Counted from the first letter of the stretch, positions 44,461-55,269 are shown. The stretch: 64,000 nt of DNA from Phytophthora sp. 'mugwort' (GCA_033558025.1 JAUCEF010000010.1:2567001-2631000); one strand, 5' to 3'. A program made the numbers and translations. Notes: a model not told the origin generated them from the letters alone.

Positions 44461-45000
44461 CTAGGTAAGTAGCTTTGGGGTCTCTTTGATTGGTACAATA
44501 ATATTCACAAAATCATTTGCCTTCCAAGTGTCATCCTTACGCGGAAGTATGAAGTTGCACGAACACTCCAAAACCTTGCTTTGTTTGTGAAATTTGTCAG
44601 TCTGGTAGGTAAATGGCGTACATACAGACTAGAGCGTGAGAGCGAGACGGTTGTAACTCAATACCTTTGAGATTTTATTTATATTTAATATCAACGTAAC
44701 TAACAAAGAGCATTAATATTTGTTAGTTTCCCCTTCAAAAGCCACTACCCTCGTCAGTTTGGATATATCAGGCATCTCGTTCTCACGCTCTAGTATGTAT
44801 AAGCTATTCAAGTTCTTTGCCAAATCCGACTTGAAAACTGCCACTTCAGGAATGCGGTTAGTGGAGAGCAATCAACTTATTGCGGCAACCTGTCCCGTAC
44901 ATGATCTGAGCCGCTGTACACAATCAGGACGCTTTGTGTACAGCTCCGATTTCAGTCGTTGTCGACGTGAAAAACTGCCCTTGAATGGCCTACTCCCGAA
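44461..45000. other. No gene recognised
   Basis: AT-rich around 44660-44720; nothing supported. Confidence 0.4.
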
Positions 45001-45900
45001 TAGCTGGTGCTTTGCTCGGTATTCCGGTTTTAATCGGTTGATCAAGAGTAGAGAATGACCTAATCGATTGGAGAGGCATGACACATATTTTTCGTCTACT
45101 GGATTGATACAGCCACAATAGCAAATGTGATAGGTTTGTATGTGTAGTTTCAACCGATGGACAAGTTATTCCACAGTACCGGTAACGTACAACAAAATGA
45201 GCCTCGTGCGAATACCTTAAGGTGTCCTCCTGACGTATGTGAATTTGTGTTGGAGTACGTGAAGACACATCTGTGCTTTTATTTGGAAGAGTTACGCTAC
45301 CGTGGCTCAATCGGTGTACCGACTCGACAGTGTGCCGCGCTCTTCGATTCGACCTCAAGGTGACTCAGGGTTCACAAATATGCCAGGAAGAGTATACCCC
45401 GCAGGGGGTATGCATATGTCGACCTGCTAACACCCTTTTATAGCAGTCCTGATCAGCCCGTATTTGCTGATGAAAAGTCAAAAGACGGGAGATTAGATTG
45501 TGTGCTGTGTTGTTGCTGGTGGGTCTAGTGGTTTTTCTGTTGTTAAATCCGTTCTACGATGCTATCGTTCGGTCGGTCAGCAATACTCCAGTCCACGACG
45601 CGATTTCTTTAGCCACGAAAGCGGGTCTCCACCCTGGATGCGATAGACGTTCAAGGGTTTTTCGTGTGGGAAGACCGTTTCTCGATCAAGTTTTCATAAA
45701 GCATTCAACTTAATCATCCTCTTCGTTAACCCGTACGTTCCGCCGTTGTGTTGGACAACGCAAATATTACATGTACATGTACAAAAAACTTCAGGAGATA
45801 ATCCACAAAGCAGGTGCGCTACTGTTCTTTTCTGCCTCCCTACTCACCAGACTTAATTCCAATTGAAGTTGGGTTATCATTGTTCAAGCGCAAGGTTAAA
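45001..45900 (+). pseudogene. Tc1/mariner-like transposase remnant
   Basis: The HTH/linker region appears as CPPDVCEFVLEYVKTHLCFY followed by LEELRYRG (about 45219-45300), and the end of the catalytic domain as LPPYSPDLIPIEVGLSLFKR (about 45835-45894), with the last acidic Glu in PIE. Everything between is degraded by stops and shifts. Confidence 0.65.
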
Positions 45901-45992
45901 CGTCATACCTCTCTCTCTCGCTCTCTCTCTCTCCCAACCTGGTGTTCCGAGAAAGCGCGAGCACAGTACTAACGTTTCCGATGCATTTGTGG

Positions 45993-46042
45993 ATGGAGAA
46001 AGAAGCTATATCTACAACTGTAGATATAGCTTCTTTCTCCAT
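45993..46042. repeat. Perfect 50-base hairpin
   Basis: 24-base arms, ATGGAGAAAGAAGC... and its exact complement ending GCTTCTTTCTCCAT, around AC (46017-46018). Confidence 0.9.
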
Positions 46043-46430
46043 CTTCTCTTCCCCTCCCTCAACCGTTTATGTGGTCCGTGTCCATCATGCCTTTAGTTGG
46101 GCTTCTGTAGCTACGTTTGATGGGCAACGAAATGGGGAACAGAGGCTGTACTTGGGAAGGCCTTGAATAGCGCGAAGGTAACTGACATCCAGCCCCTTGG
46201 CAACAGCAACGCACTGGAACTTGACCAGCACGAGTTGGTATTCTGCGCTGGCATGCTGATGCTTTTCCCTGAGGTGGTTTCGCCAGTGCAGCTTGCTGTG
46301 CATCGACTTGCTGCAGCTGCCGGAAGGTCGTGTTGTCTGGTACGACAGTCCAGAGACCTTGCTTGAGTCACTGTAACATAAGTCTGTGTAGCTGGCCCCG
46401 CTGCAATTCCTTGTCCGCTTAGAAGCTCAT

Positions 46431-47400
46431 CTACACGAGGCATCTGCTCTTTGGATGCGCGACACTGTGCCCACCTGTGTGTGGCCGTCTATTCAGCTGG
46501 CTTGGGCACTTATACGTACAACCCCAGGCTGAAACCAGCTCGTCCGGCATTATGCCATATCGGCTCGAGTTGAACACGCATCGCATCGCTCTCGCTGCAA
46601 AGAATCTAGGCGGTATCGCTTTGGTACAACGCGGACCGATCGTTTGGGTTGGCGTCGAATCCACTGCACGCAAAGCAAACACCCGCAACCGATGTCGAGA
46701 GGAACCAACTTATCGCGCAAACACGTGACTAACCTCCAGTTAGTTTGCATCGAGCTGGATGGACATTAAGCCGATGAACATGCTGGCTACTGGCTGCATC
46801 ACCCATGTCACCAGCATGTGAGACGACGAAGAATGATGGAACGTGCAGTATAGTGCCTTGCCCGAAGATGGTCGTGGACTATGAAATTGGCATGGTAGGC
46901 GGGGGTGTCCACGACCAGCTACGACTTCATCGGTACAATATCCAGCAATACATATCCCTACAAAAGTATTGCAAGCACTTATTCTTGACATGATTGTCGT
47001 CAATGGGTACATTGTGCACTGCTTGGCGCTCAAGAAGAGAGGAGACATATTATCTACCCATGCTGAGTATCTGCGCTACGGACGAACAACTTGAGGCACA
47101 TGTCAATGCCAATGGCTTAATGGCCGTACCAATTTCATATGTTAGTTAACACGGACAACTTCTACTCTACCGCCTAGAAGCACAAACGCAGGCAGTACAT
47201 GTGCAAAGTGTGCTCCGCACTTGCAGACTCTAAGAAGAAGTCGGGCTATTTCTGCCGGCAGAGCAGCGACGCATTTGGAGGCCGCGTAACTCTCTGTCAA
47301 AACGTACGGCGCGCGGAGAGCGGAAACACACTGGCATGCGATCAGATCTGGCACGGCACTTGGGGGGATGACAAGAACGCTTCATCTAGTCGGAAAGAAA
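46431..47400 (+). pseudogene. piggyBac-like transposase remnant
   Basis: Phrases in broken frames follow piggyBac order: SSWMDIKPMNMLATG (about 46749), then the HDQLRLHRYNIQQY phrase (46911-46955), IVVNGYIVH and a C-terminal Cys-rich domain RRQYMCKVCSALADSKKKSG with YFC, DAFGGRVTLC and CDQIWHGTWG (47190-47360). The catalytic Asp-rich part before 46740 is barely recognisable. Family placement (DDE_Tnp_1_7) is by these motifs. Confidence 0.65.
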
Positions 47401-49142
47401 AGAGAGAGCAAGAGGGGGGGGGGATAACAGAGAGATAACAAGTTAGTTGCGACCTTTTCATATTTTGTAGAATTTAATGAAGAAGCGTGTAAGGATAAAT
47501 CGCATAGTGCCTCCTCCGTGATTCGTCATTTAAGAAGAAACCGCCAAGCACCTTCTCATTAATCCGTTAGCTAGAAACTGGGCAATTGCTTCCTTCGCGC
47601 GCGCAATGCGAGAGCGGTCAAGCTTTATTCGCGCCAAATACTGGCGATTGGTGTACAGGCCACGACCGTAGCAGCACTGAAAGGTAATTGAGGGTAGCAG
47701 GTTTAAAACGTGCTTTACAATCGCCACAGCCAATAGAAGATCGCTATTCTGGCAGATGTCGGATACTTTGAGTGTGTTATGCCCTTGTATTGCTGTTATG
47801 TGGCCTGACCTCGACCTGAGGATCCTTAGGATAATATTAAGCCATAGCAAGGCACGGAGAAGTTCTGGATTTTTATCTTGGGTTATGACTTCGTTCTATC
47901 TTGAGCAAGCTCGCGATCTCTGCCAAGACCTCGTCTGTCGGTCTGAAATATTACAGGAACTCTAGTGTCAGCGGCTCCATGAAATTAGCTGCTTCATTGT
48001 TTTCACTCGCGTCACCGCAACGTAGAACGAGGGCCGCTATGGATTGTGGCATGTTGGATATCGCAATGACCCCAGAACCGTTTGTTTTCACCGTTAGTCC
48101 TTGGAAAATGAAGCTTAGTCGTTCAGACGAATAACATCGCGATTTGGATCCTTCGATTCCTACCCGAATGCGCATAGCGTCAACCATGGTGACGGTTTCT
48201 CACGCAGCTTTGCTGCGTGAGAAACCGTTTTCTTGCTGAAGTTGCTGCAGAAGCGACATCAATGCTTTATTTGATTCTTCTGCTTAGCCTGCTTTTGTGC
48301 TTAGTTTCCTTCTTGTGAGCTGGTGTCTTCTTGGCTGATCACTGTAGCAATGACAACTAAAATACCAGGGGCAGCTTTTTCTTTCATATTAAAGAAATTT
48401 TCTTACGCCACCGTCCCAAGAATCATTGTTCTTTCATAATAAAAAATACGTGCATATTGCTGCTCTCGGTGTTGCTCTGTTGCGCGAAGGTTTACCGTAA
48501 AAGACTCAAACAACATTCACAATGGAAATTATGCAATCCATACAGGTACCAAATCATAAAGGTAATGTAAGGACGTTTTGATGCAAATAGCTAACGGAAA
48601 AGAATAAGGATATACAAGTTATTCGTTTCTATTGTGATTTGTACTGGCACTCGTATCACATCTCCGGATAAATCCAGAGAACATTTATGACAGGTTTTGA
48701 GACATACTTTATTCAAGATTATTCATTATTATGTAGGATACAGAATAAGACACAAGATAGATTTAACTTCAAACGACAAAACGATTGCAAGAAACATTAT
48801 ATTAAATCCAGTAGTACAATAAAGTAGTAGATTGTTACTCTTTGATTTCATAAGTAACAAGACATAATTTCATTATAGAATATATATATGCTACTAGCAT
48901 ACATTGTGCTCGGGTTACTGCCAACATCCAATCGATCAATGAGCTAATTATTTTCCGTTCATAGCGCAGAATATACGATAAGCTATGCTGTTGCTGCTGT
49001 CTTCACCCCGTCGTTTCGGTGTCGTGCACTCTGATAGTTTTACCAAGCATCGAGGATTCACAGCATGTATTAATACATGTGCAGTACTGAATGTCTGCTC
49101 GGAGTTTGCGACATCGTGGTCGATGCATAAACGTTTTTCTGC
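47401..49142. other. Unassigned stretch with a hairpin and AT-rich block
   Basis: Minus-strand frames at 48187-47951 and 47850-47530 might belong to a decayed gene (GVIAISNMPQSIAALVLRCG), but no family fits. 48400-48960 is AT-rich without frames. The part from about 49060 on resembles the inner flank of the left arm. Confidence 0.4.
48192..48228. repeat. Perfect 37-base hairpin
   Basis: 17-base arms ACGGTTTCTCACGCAGC and GCTGCGTGAGAAACCGT around TTT. Confidence 0.9.
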
Positions 49143-49541
49143 ATGTTGGTCGACTCGCGACTCCGAGCTCGGCTACGTACGGATGGTTTAGTCACGGTTG
49201 TCTGGCTTTTGTTAGTTGCAGCTAGCAGTATAGAGGAGGTCACAGCCAGCAAAGTAAAGTCGTTGAGACAGCTGGCCAACCCGAAGCGGAAGATGCCGAG
49301 AGGGAGTCACGACAGCCGCGACGTCCGCACAATGGCGCTCACTAACGTTCGGCATTGTGCGCAGTTGTCCATCTTGAAGCCTACTATACCGTCTGTTAGC
49401 GCATTACAAGGTTCTTCCATCACTCACCAAGTTTACTCACGAACCCGCATCGCTGATCCGTGCCGCTCCTTTACGTTTGCTACATCGGAGTCCGATGATC
49501 GAGCACAGCAAAGCTTCCCCAAATATGGTATTAGGAGGTGA
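49143..49541 (+). CDS. Small secreted-like basic protein, uncertain
   Basis: 132 residues. After a short charged start comes a hydrophobic core LVTVVWLLLVAASS followed by EEVTAS, which could be a signal peptide or anchor, then KVKSLRQLANPKRK. The KSLR after the putative cleavage site is near where RxLR motifs sit in oomycete effectors, but it is not a true RxLR. No EER motif is clear. It ends 66 bases before the GH43 start. It may be no more than an open frame in the promoter region. Confidence 0.3.
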   Translation: MLVDSRLRARLRTDGLVTVVWLLLVAASSIEEVTASKVKSLRQLANPKRKMPRGSHDSRDVRTMALTNVRHCAQLSILKPTIPSVSALQGSSITHQVYSRTRIADPCRSFTFATSESDDRAQQSFPKYGIRR

Positions 49542-49572
49542 TTCTCCGATTAGTGCTGTTCGTAAATTTCAA

Positions 49573-49587
49573 TTCACTTTTCATTTT
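49573..49587 (+). promoter_or_regulatory. Oomycete initiator plus flanking element (right-arm GH43)
   Basis: TTCACTTTTCATTTT, 21-35 bases before the ATG at 49608; matches 13 of 15 positions of CTCATTYYNCAWTTT. Confidence 0.65.
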
Positions 49588-49607
49588 CGTGTGGATCGCC
49601 AAGCACC

Positions 49608-50603
49608 ATGGCAAAACTCTGCTCCGTTATTGCGCTAGGCCTTTGTCTACTGAATGCAGTCACCACCGCCTACGTCAAGCCGGGCGCGTGTTCGGGCGTG
49701 TGTGTGAACACTCACGATCCGAGCATCATCCGTCGCTCAGACGGCACGTACTTTCGCTTCTCAACCGGCGGTGGCATTGCTGTCCACTCGGCTCCGCACC
49801 TAACGGGTCCATGGGTGTACAGGGGGGCAGTATTGCCTAAAGGAACGAGTATCAAGCTTTGGAATGGCAAAATGGACGTCTGGGCCCCGAACGTCCACCT
49901 CGTTGGGGACACGTACTACTTATACTACTCGGCAGTGCGCTCGGTGGCGTTTGATGGTCACAACTTGGCAGCCATCGGTGTGGCCACCTCGAAGACGATG
50001 GATATTGGGTCATGGAAGGATCTAGGCTCGACGGGTCTGCAGAGTAACGACAAGAGCACGTTTAATGCTATTGATCCCGACCTTTTCGTGGAAAATAATC
50101 GGAACTACATGATCTTCGGAAGCTACGAGCAAGGTTTGTACCAAGCGGTGATGAACAATCCACCGACTTCGGTGGTCCCAAACAGCTACGCCAAGCTCGC
50201 GTACGAACCCGCTGGCATCCATGCTGACGAAGGTGCCAACATGTTCAAGTACGGCAATTACAACTATCTCTTCTACTCGAACGGTGTCTGCTGCAGCTTT
50301 GACACGAAGAGACCCGCTGCTGGAGAAGAGTACAAGATCAAAGTATGTCGTTCTAAGCCTGGAGTCATGGATTTCCGTGACGCCAAGGGCAAGCTTTGTA
50401 CTGAAGGTGGTGGTACTATCGTCCTTGAGTCACACGGCAACGTGTACGGACCTGGTGGCCAGGGAGTATACAACGACCCGAGCTATGGGCCGATCCTGTA
50501 CTACCATTACGTCGACACGAATATCGGCTATGCGGATGGTCAGAAACAGTTTGGTTGGAACAAACTCGACTTCTCAAGTGGCTGGCCGGTCACAAAAGCG
50601 TAA
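49608..50603 (+). CDS. Secreted GH43 arabinan endo-1,5-alpha-L-arabinosidase, right-arm copy
   Basis: The protein is identical in all 331 residues to the left-arm copy: signal peptide, Asp37 (HDPSII), Asp in IDPDLF and Glu208. Because the arm also includes the proximal promoter, both copies should be expressed alike, doubling the dose of this pectin-side-chain enzyme. The only known difference is beyond 49242 upstream, where a hydrophobic small ORF is intact in this arm. Confidence 0.92.
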   Translation: MAKLCSVIALGLCLLNAVTTAYVKPGACSGVCVNTHDPSIIRRSDGTYFRFSTGGGIAVHSAPHLTGPWVYRGAVLPKGTSIKLWNGKMDVWAPNVHLVGDTYYLYYSAVRSVAFDGHNLAAIGVATSKTMDIGSWKDLGSTGLQSNDKSTFNAIDPDLFVENNRNYMIFGSYEQGLYQAVMNNPPTSVVPNSYAKLAYEPAGIHADEGANMFKYGNYNYLFYSNGVCCSFDTKRPAAGEEYKIKVCRSKPGVMDFRDAKGKLCTEGGGTIVLESHGNVYGPGGQGVYNDPSYGPILYYHYVDTNIGYADGQKQFGWNKLDFSSGWPVTKA

Positions 50604-50692
50604 CCCAAGAGACAAGTGGCTCAAACTCAATCACAAGCCTAAGATTAGGCATGAACCTTTACGTAGGCTTTTTTCAATTTCAAATTTTATGT

Positions 50693-52759
50693 TCAACTGA
50701 CTGAAGACGTAGCAATTGGTAGTATGGCACATGCCAGAGATGAGTGCGTGGCAAAAGAAGAAAACTTCTGTGCTCCCTGGAGCTTCTTCAGCCACACTCG
50801 AAGCTGCTCTTTGTGCTCACACTGGAACAAATAGAGCCGACTCAAGTGGTGAATCATCAAGCAGCAGCGCTCGTCGACTGGCGGACGAGTTTTCAAACTC
50901 TCAACGGGGCGATGCGATGTCAAATTGATACGCTTTAAGGCAACGTGGTGAGCTGTAGACGTTCTAGGCACAATACGAACCTCCGTCGCATGTGCCATGT
51001 TGACGATATCGGACGCTAATGTGACGCCAAAGTGGCGGTAGATTCGTAAAATACCATCAGCCAATACACACCAGCGAGCGCTCGTATGGAAACTGTCGAG
51101 CGTTGACTTCATATTGAGGTAGCCGCAGTGCGAATGTTGCTCGCCAAATGGTCGAAGGTGGACGTTCATAAGCCAGCGCGGCCTCTCTCTCATGCGAGCT
51201 TCGGTAGTGTTGGTAATCTCATCAGGATCCTCACTTAAGTGCACCACTTTTCCCCCAGCTTCAGCGAGTGCCAGTGGTTGGTGTTGAGCAGTCTTGGGAA
51301 AGATTTCGACCTGATCCAGCACTTCCAGTTCCGTAGTCAGCCCCGTACGCCAGCAGTCTCCTAGATCGAGTAGACGCAGTACAGCTTGACCCAGGAAAAA
51401 CGTATTAGGTCCGTTCTTACTGACAAGTGTGAAGCAAAAGGTGGCATTGCCGTCTGCGCCAGGGACAAACATTTTCTCTGGCCAGTGCATCTCCAGCTGC
51501 TCAATTGAACCCGTAGGCTTCCGTACGCTCGTCTCGAAGCAAAAGAGTTGCGTATCTTCATCATTCCCAGCCACCACTGTCACATACAAGAAAGGATTGC
51601 AGGAAAACCCATTGCCGAGACGCAATTCGTCAAGACCCGACGAGCTGTTAATCCCCAGACCGAGACCAGTCGACATAGTCCCAAGCGTCGACGGGAGAAG
51701 GACTCGAACCCGAAGGCCATCAATAGCGTAAGGTTTAAGACGCAGTCGCTGCAGTCGCTCAAAGCGTTGGCGAGCTTGTCGACCTCGGAGTATCGCTTGA
51801 ATCCGGATAATTGCCGCTTTCTTGGTGGCAAAAACGGTGGCGTCCTTCATCATCCGTACGTACGCGGTGAGGGCATTGGCGAGCACTTGTCGTTGAGATG
51901 CTAGATGTGCAGCCCGTGCTTCGGCAGACTTTTCATCGTACTCGATTGTTAGTTCCAATTGACAGTGAGAGCAGAGCCACGACGCAAATGACGACGTCGC
52001 TGGCACGACAAACGTGAGCTTTGTTTTCCTGTCCTCACGTTCGTATGCGGTTAAGTAGCAGTGAGCATGGGCCACGACATTGCACGTCGCACATTCGAGC
52101 TCGCCTCCAGTCAAGTTGCAGTAGTCGCAGCGCGCGGCCCGCTGACATCTCGTACCGTCAAAGAGGAAACGCGTGGGCACCACTTTGGCGGGCGGCGCCG
52201 AGGCGGAGACTTTGACTCGTTCGTGGTAGTTCGTTTTCACGGTAATCTCCGTCATATCCGCTAGACTGTCATGGCGGTGAATCGTTATGAGATCGCTAGC
52301 TTGTCGAGGCAGAAGGGCTCGTTTCGAGTCCATCGTCGCAAGTTGCTGTCGGGAGATTGAGTCAGTCTTCGCATTCATCTCATCCAGTACGGACTGCAAC
52401 GACTTCGGTGGATGACGGTACAATGACGTATCCTCAAACCGTTCAAGAAGTGGAGCTACATCTCCGAATACAAAGTCCGTTTTTGAGTGGCTTTGAAACT
52501 TATTCGCCCAGTAAGAGGAAGAACGTTGAGGATTTTCGTTCCCTAAGGCTGCGTGAGTTAGTTCCGCTTCATTTGAGATATTCGTCCGGCGTGGCTGTGA
52601 GGCATCGGCATGTTCTCGAAGCGTGGGAGTCGAAAAGGGCGACGCCGTCGAGGTGCGTTGTCTGGAACGTGACTCATTTAAACCCGATACCGACACAGTT
52701 GAGGTGCCAACCCTCACCTCCACTGGTGGTAAGCGTGGCAAGGAACTCGAAGATCTCAT
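50693..52759 (-). CDS. PHD-like/IQ/C2/PH multidomain protein, right-arm copy
   Basis: Identical to the 688-residue protein of the left arm, same domain order: disordered N-terminus, Cys/His zinc finger, IQ helix, C2-like and PH domains. The whole reading frame plus 644 bases beyond its start codon are inside the duplicated core, so its promoter is probably duplicated too. It converges on the GH43 gene with 89 bases between stops. Confidence 0.85.
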   Translation of the reverse strand: MRSSSSLPRLPPVEVRVGTSTVSVSGLNESRSRQRTSTASPFSTPTLREHADASQPRRTNISNEAELTHAALGNENPQRSSSYWANKFQSHSKTDFVFGDVAPLLERFEDTSLYRHPPKSLQSVLDEMNAKTDSISRQQLATMDSKRALLPRQASDLITIHRHDSLADMTEITVKTNYHERVKVSASAPPAKVVPTRFLFDGTRCQRAARCDYCNLTGGELECATCNVVAHAHCYLTAYEREDRKTKLTFVVPATSSFASWLCSHCQLELTIEYDEKSAEARAAHLASQRQVLANALTAYVRMMKDATVFATKKAAIIRIQAILRGRQARQRFERLQRLRLKPYAIDGLRVRVLLPSTLGTMSTGLGLGINSSSGLDELRLGNGFSCNPFLYVTVVAGNDEDTQLFCFETSVRKPTGSIEQLEMHWPEKMFVPGADGNATFCFTLVSKNGPNTFFLGQAVLRLLDLGDCWRTGLTTELEVLDQVEIFPKTAQHQPLALAEAGGKVVHLSEDPDEITNTTEARMRERPRWLMNVHLRPFGEQHSHCGYLNMKSTLDSFHTSARWCVLADGILRIYRHFGVTLASDIVNMAHATEVRIVPRTSTAHHVALKRINLTSHRPVESLKTRPPVDERCCLMIHHLSRLYLFQCEHKEQLRVWLKKLQGAQKFSSFATHSSLACAILPIATSSVS

Positions 52760-52857
52760 GGAAACGACTCACCGCTGCTCGAGCACCTCTAATGCAGCAA
52801 CGCACATTAGCCAGCTCCAAGTGCAGCACCGATAATAGATAGCCCCCGTTCTTATCA

Positions 52858-53376
52858 GTGTTATACTGGCCTAAGTTTAGTGACAAATGTTTCAGGGTGA
52901 GAGTAACGCGACGAGATGTAGCGCCCACTGCTGCATCTCATGCACGTTACGCTTGCCTCACCCGAGTATTCATCCCTCAAAAGCTCATCCTTCCGACTTC
53001 CAAGCTGAATTATGACAAGGTTTCTAACAAATTTGTCGGGATTCGGGTGACTCTGGGCCGCTCTGTTCACATCCACGTTGCTGCTATATACTGCGAACTT
53101 CTTACTCGTTTGAGAGAGTTTTCACTCGAGCTCGCCAGAGCCAAAGCGAACGCCAGTTGCATGATGGAACGCACTGCAGAAGCCGTCATGGTAAACATTA
53201 TAATACTCGGTGACGACGACACAGTTGTCTCTGCAGCTCGAGACGATCCCGTCAAGATGTCAAACAGCGCGGAGCAGATAGAAGAAGCGACAACGCAGGC
53301 TGTTGAGGACGGTGAAGCGACCAAGGCAGCCACCAGCGTACAAAGTGATGCAGCAGTTTTCCACGATCAGGAGTGA
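52858..53376 (+). CDS. Hypothetical protein, right-arm copy
   Basis: Same 172-residue frame as at 32733-33251, head to head with the 688-residue gene. The stop codon lies 27 bases before the core identity ends. No domain is recognised. Confidence 0.3.
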   Translation: MLYWPKFSDKCFRVRVTRRDVAPTAASHARYACLTRVFIPQKLILPTSKLNYDKVSNKFVGIRVTLGRSVHIHVAAIYCELLTRLREFSLELARAKANASCMMERTAEAVMVNIIILGDDDTVVSAARDDPVKMSNSAEQIEEATTQAVEDGEATKAATSVQSDAAVFHDQE

Positions 53377-53864
53377 AGCGAGAGGAGCTGAAATCAACAA
53401 GCTTAATCAACATTGAAGATATTCCTCCTCCACACGAGACAAGACCACAAGCAATTGCTTCGACTGCATAACTACACCTTTGCAATCTCAAAGTGACTAC
53501 AGTGTAACTCAAACCGGTTTTAACGTAAAAAACCTCAGATTCTATTTTGCAAAAAAGGAGAATATGAACTTTTATCCAGACAAATGTGGCTTTCGTCCAG
53601 CTCAAATGGTTTACGTGCCATACTCCATCTCTTCAGATCTCTTAGCGGCAGCGACCGCGTGCGCACAGTGGCGCGCCATCCTGTTGACCAAGCGCAGAGT
53701 TATGCACAGCATGCACTGCTCTGCAGCCTTCTCGAGAATCTGCATGCGGAGTTCAGGCATCTATCCCCGAGGCACATTCAGCATCGTGTCGTCGCTCAGA
53801 TAAAGGTAGTCTTTAATCGTAGCCTTCAACGCGCCGAAGCATCATATACATCAGAACATATATC

Positions 53865-54209
53865 CTAGCAATCCCTAACTTCGTTGGGATTGCACTTGGA
53901 AGAATAGGGTCCCAGGCGTAGTAGCACCAGATCATCTCGGGCCGGGAACAACTCTTCAGTTTGGCTGCGTGTTGGGGCGTTTTCCAGCACTGTCACTACA
54001 GCCACTCTTGACCTTGTTTTTGTATAAGCGTCCAGCACACGCGTGCGTGCAGAGAGGTGTGCTTTAACCCACGGGGCATGTTGCCCAACGGGTGAAATCG
54101 GAAGTGAATTCATACTCCGCTCCTGGCCGCCACTTTGCGTTGGACACTCTCCACATTGAATGAATCTCGATTTTCCAAACTTAATTTTAAAAAATTGAGG
54201 ATGCTTCAC
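53865..54209 (-). pseudogene. Tc1-like transposase C-terminal fragment
   Basis: VVTVLENAPTRSQTEELFPA followed by RDDLVLLRLGPYSSKCNPNE is the core between the second and third catalytic residues of DDE_3 transposases (usual DNAPxHS and YSPMCNPIE). The Asp of DNAP is changed to Glu. Only this portion is present. Confidence 0.7.
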
Positions 54210-54261
54210 TACTTCAGACCACTTTGAGCTGGATTGTAGTCACGTTGAGATGGCAAAGGTT

Positions 54262-54349
54262 TATATACTCCTGGAATGTCTTGGCATCTTATCAAACTGC
54301 ACAACTATATACTCCTGTAACGCCTTGGCGTCTTGTCAAACTCATTTTG
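54262..54349. repeat. 44-base tandem duplication
   Basis: Units 54262-54305 and 54306-54349 both start TATATACTCCTG and contain CTTGGC(A/G)TCTT(A/G)TCAAACT. Confidence 0.75.
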
Positions 54350-54400
54350 CATCGGCGATTCCTACAATCGTTGTATCATGTACCAATGGTTGAATTCAAA

Positions 54401-55269
54401 GCCACAAAAAAAAACTCGAGAAGGACATGCTAGGCGCTCAAATATCACTCTATAATGAAAATATTGATCGATGTTAGAGGTACCGAGTAGTTCGTACTCC
54501 CCCGAGCCCGAGTTACACAGCTTGAGTGGCTCTAGGTAACCCCCTTTTTCGTCATAAGTACCTACAATACAGTTATTCGTATTAGAGACTTTTTGCTCAA
54601 GTAATTTACGCTATTTTTTAGACCCATAACCAGTTCATAGAGTTTAGGTGATTCATAGCCGTGCGATCCAGCGCGTGAAAGCTATCGTAAGTTCCTGGAA
54701 GGAACGCAACTCGGCCCCAAATAGCGTAATGGTACGTGACCGCATATGCAGATATAATTGCAGCATTGCATACTTCAAATTGAATGGGTTAGAAAGTGAA
54801 TATCAGATTACTGGGGATCCTCTCCGCAGATGCCATTTGCGCACTTATGGCGGACAGCAGCAGCGGCTACCCGACCGGGATTTTGTGAGCTCGCACGGCA
54901 TCTCATCCGACTGAGAACAGTGCCGTACAGTGATCCAACACGTGGTGGTTATGGCACAGTGATCTTGCATTCGCCATTCAAAAGGCCACCTTCGTCGTCT
55001 CTACAGGGAAATACTGGTGCGGTCGAGCTTCAGATGCTGGTTCGAGTGGAATGCTTTGCTAGAGCAAGTGATCGGGGGTTGTTTGCACATGAGCAACAAC
55101 TCAGCCGTGATATAGCTACTGACGCCAATTTGGAGTTATTTACCGACGGACAAGCTCGCTGGAGCCCTGTGGAGAATACGATGAACCAAAGTATTGGTGG
55201 CGGTGCTGACAGTGCCTTAGCACCCAATTTTCACGTCGAAGGCGGCTAAAGTCGCTCAACGTCGTATGC
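54401..55269. other. Host stretch left of LINE-B, no recognised gene
   Basis: Two overlapping plus-strand frames (54648-54914 and 54830-55249) may be pieces of one decayed gene (phrases YFKLNGLESEYQITGDPL and RDIATDANLELFTDGQARW), but no family fits. Confidence 0.35.

Larger units (their letters stand above)
49242..53403 (-). repeat. Inverted duplication, right arm (4,162 bases)
   Basis: Mirror of 32706-36867 with no detected difference. The inner boundary at 49242 lies within the small ORF at 49143-49541. Confidence 0.9.
53404..54400. repeat. Diverged outer flank of the right arm with a Tc1 insertion
   Basis: 53404-53475 resembles the left-arm outer flank (32705 down to about 32640) with about one change in four to five bases. 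The similarity then breaks and resumes at about 54300 (GTCAAACTCATTTTGC is shared with the left flank near 32610). The intervening ~800 bases include a Tc1 transposase fragment and a tandem repeat. Confidence 0.6.

Noticed and set aside
44720..45058. 112-codon plus frame
   Set aside because: No domain; lies in decayed repeat sequence with an antisense frame equally open.
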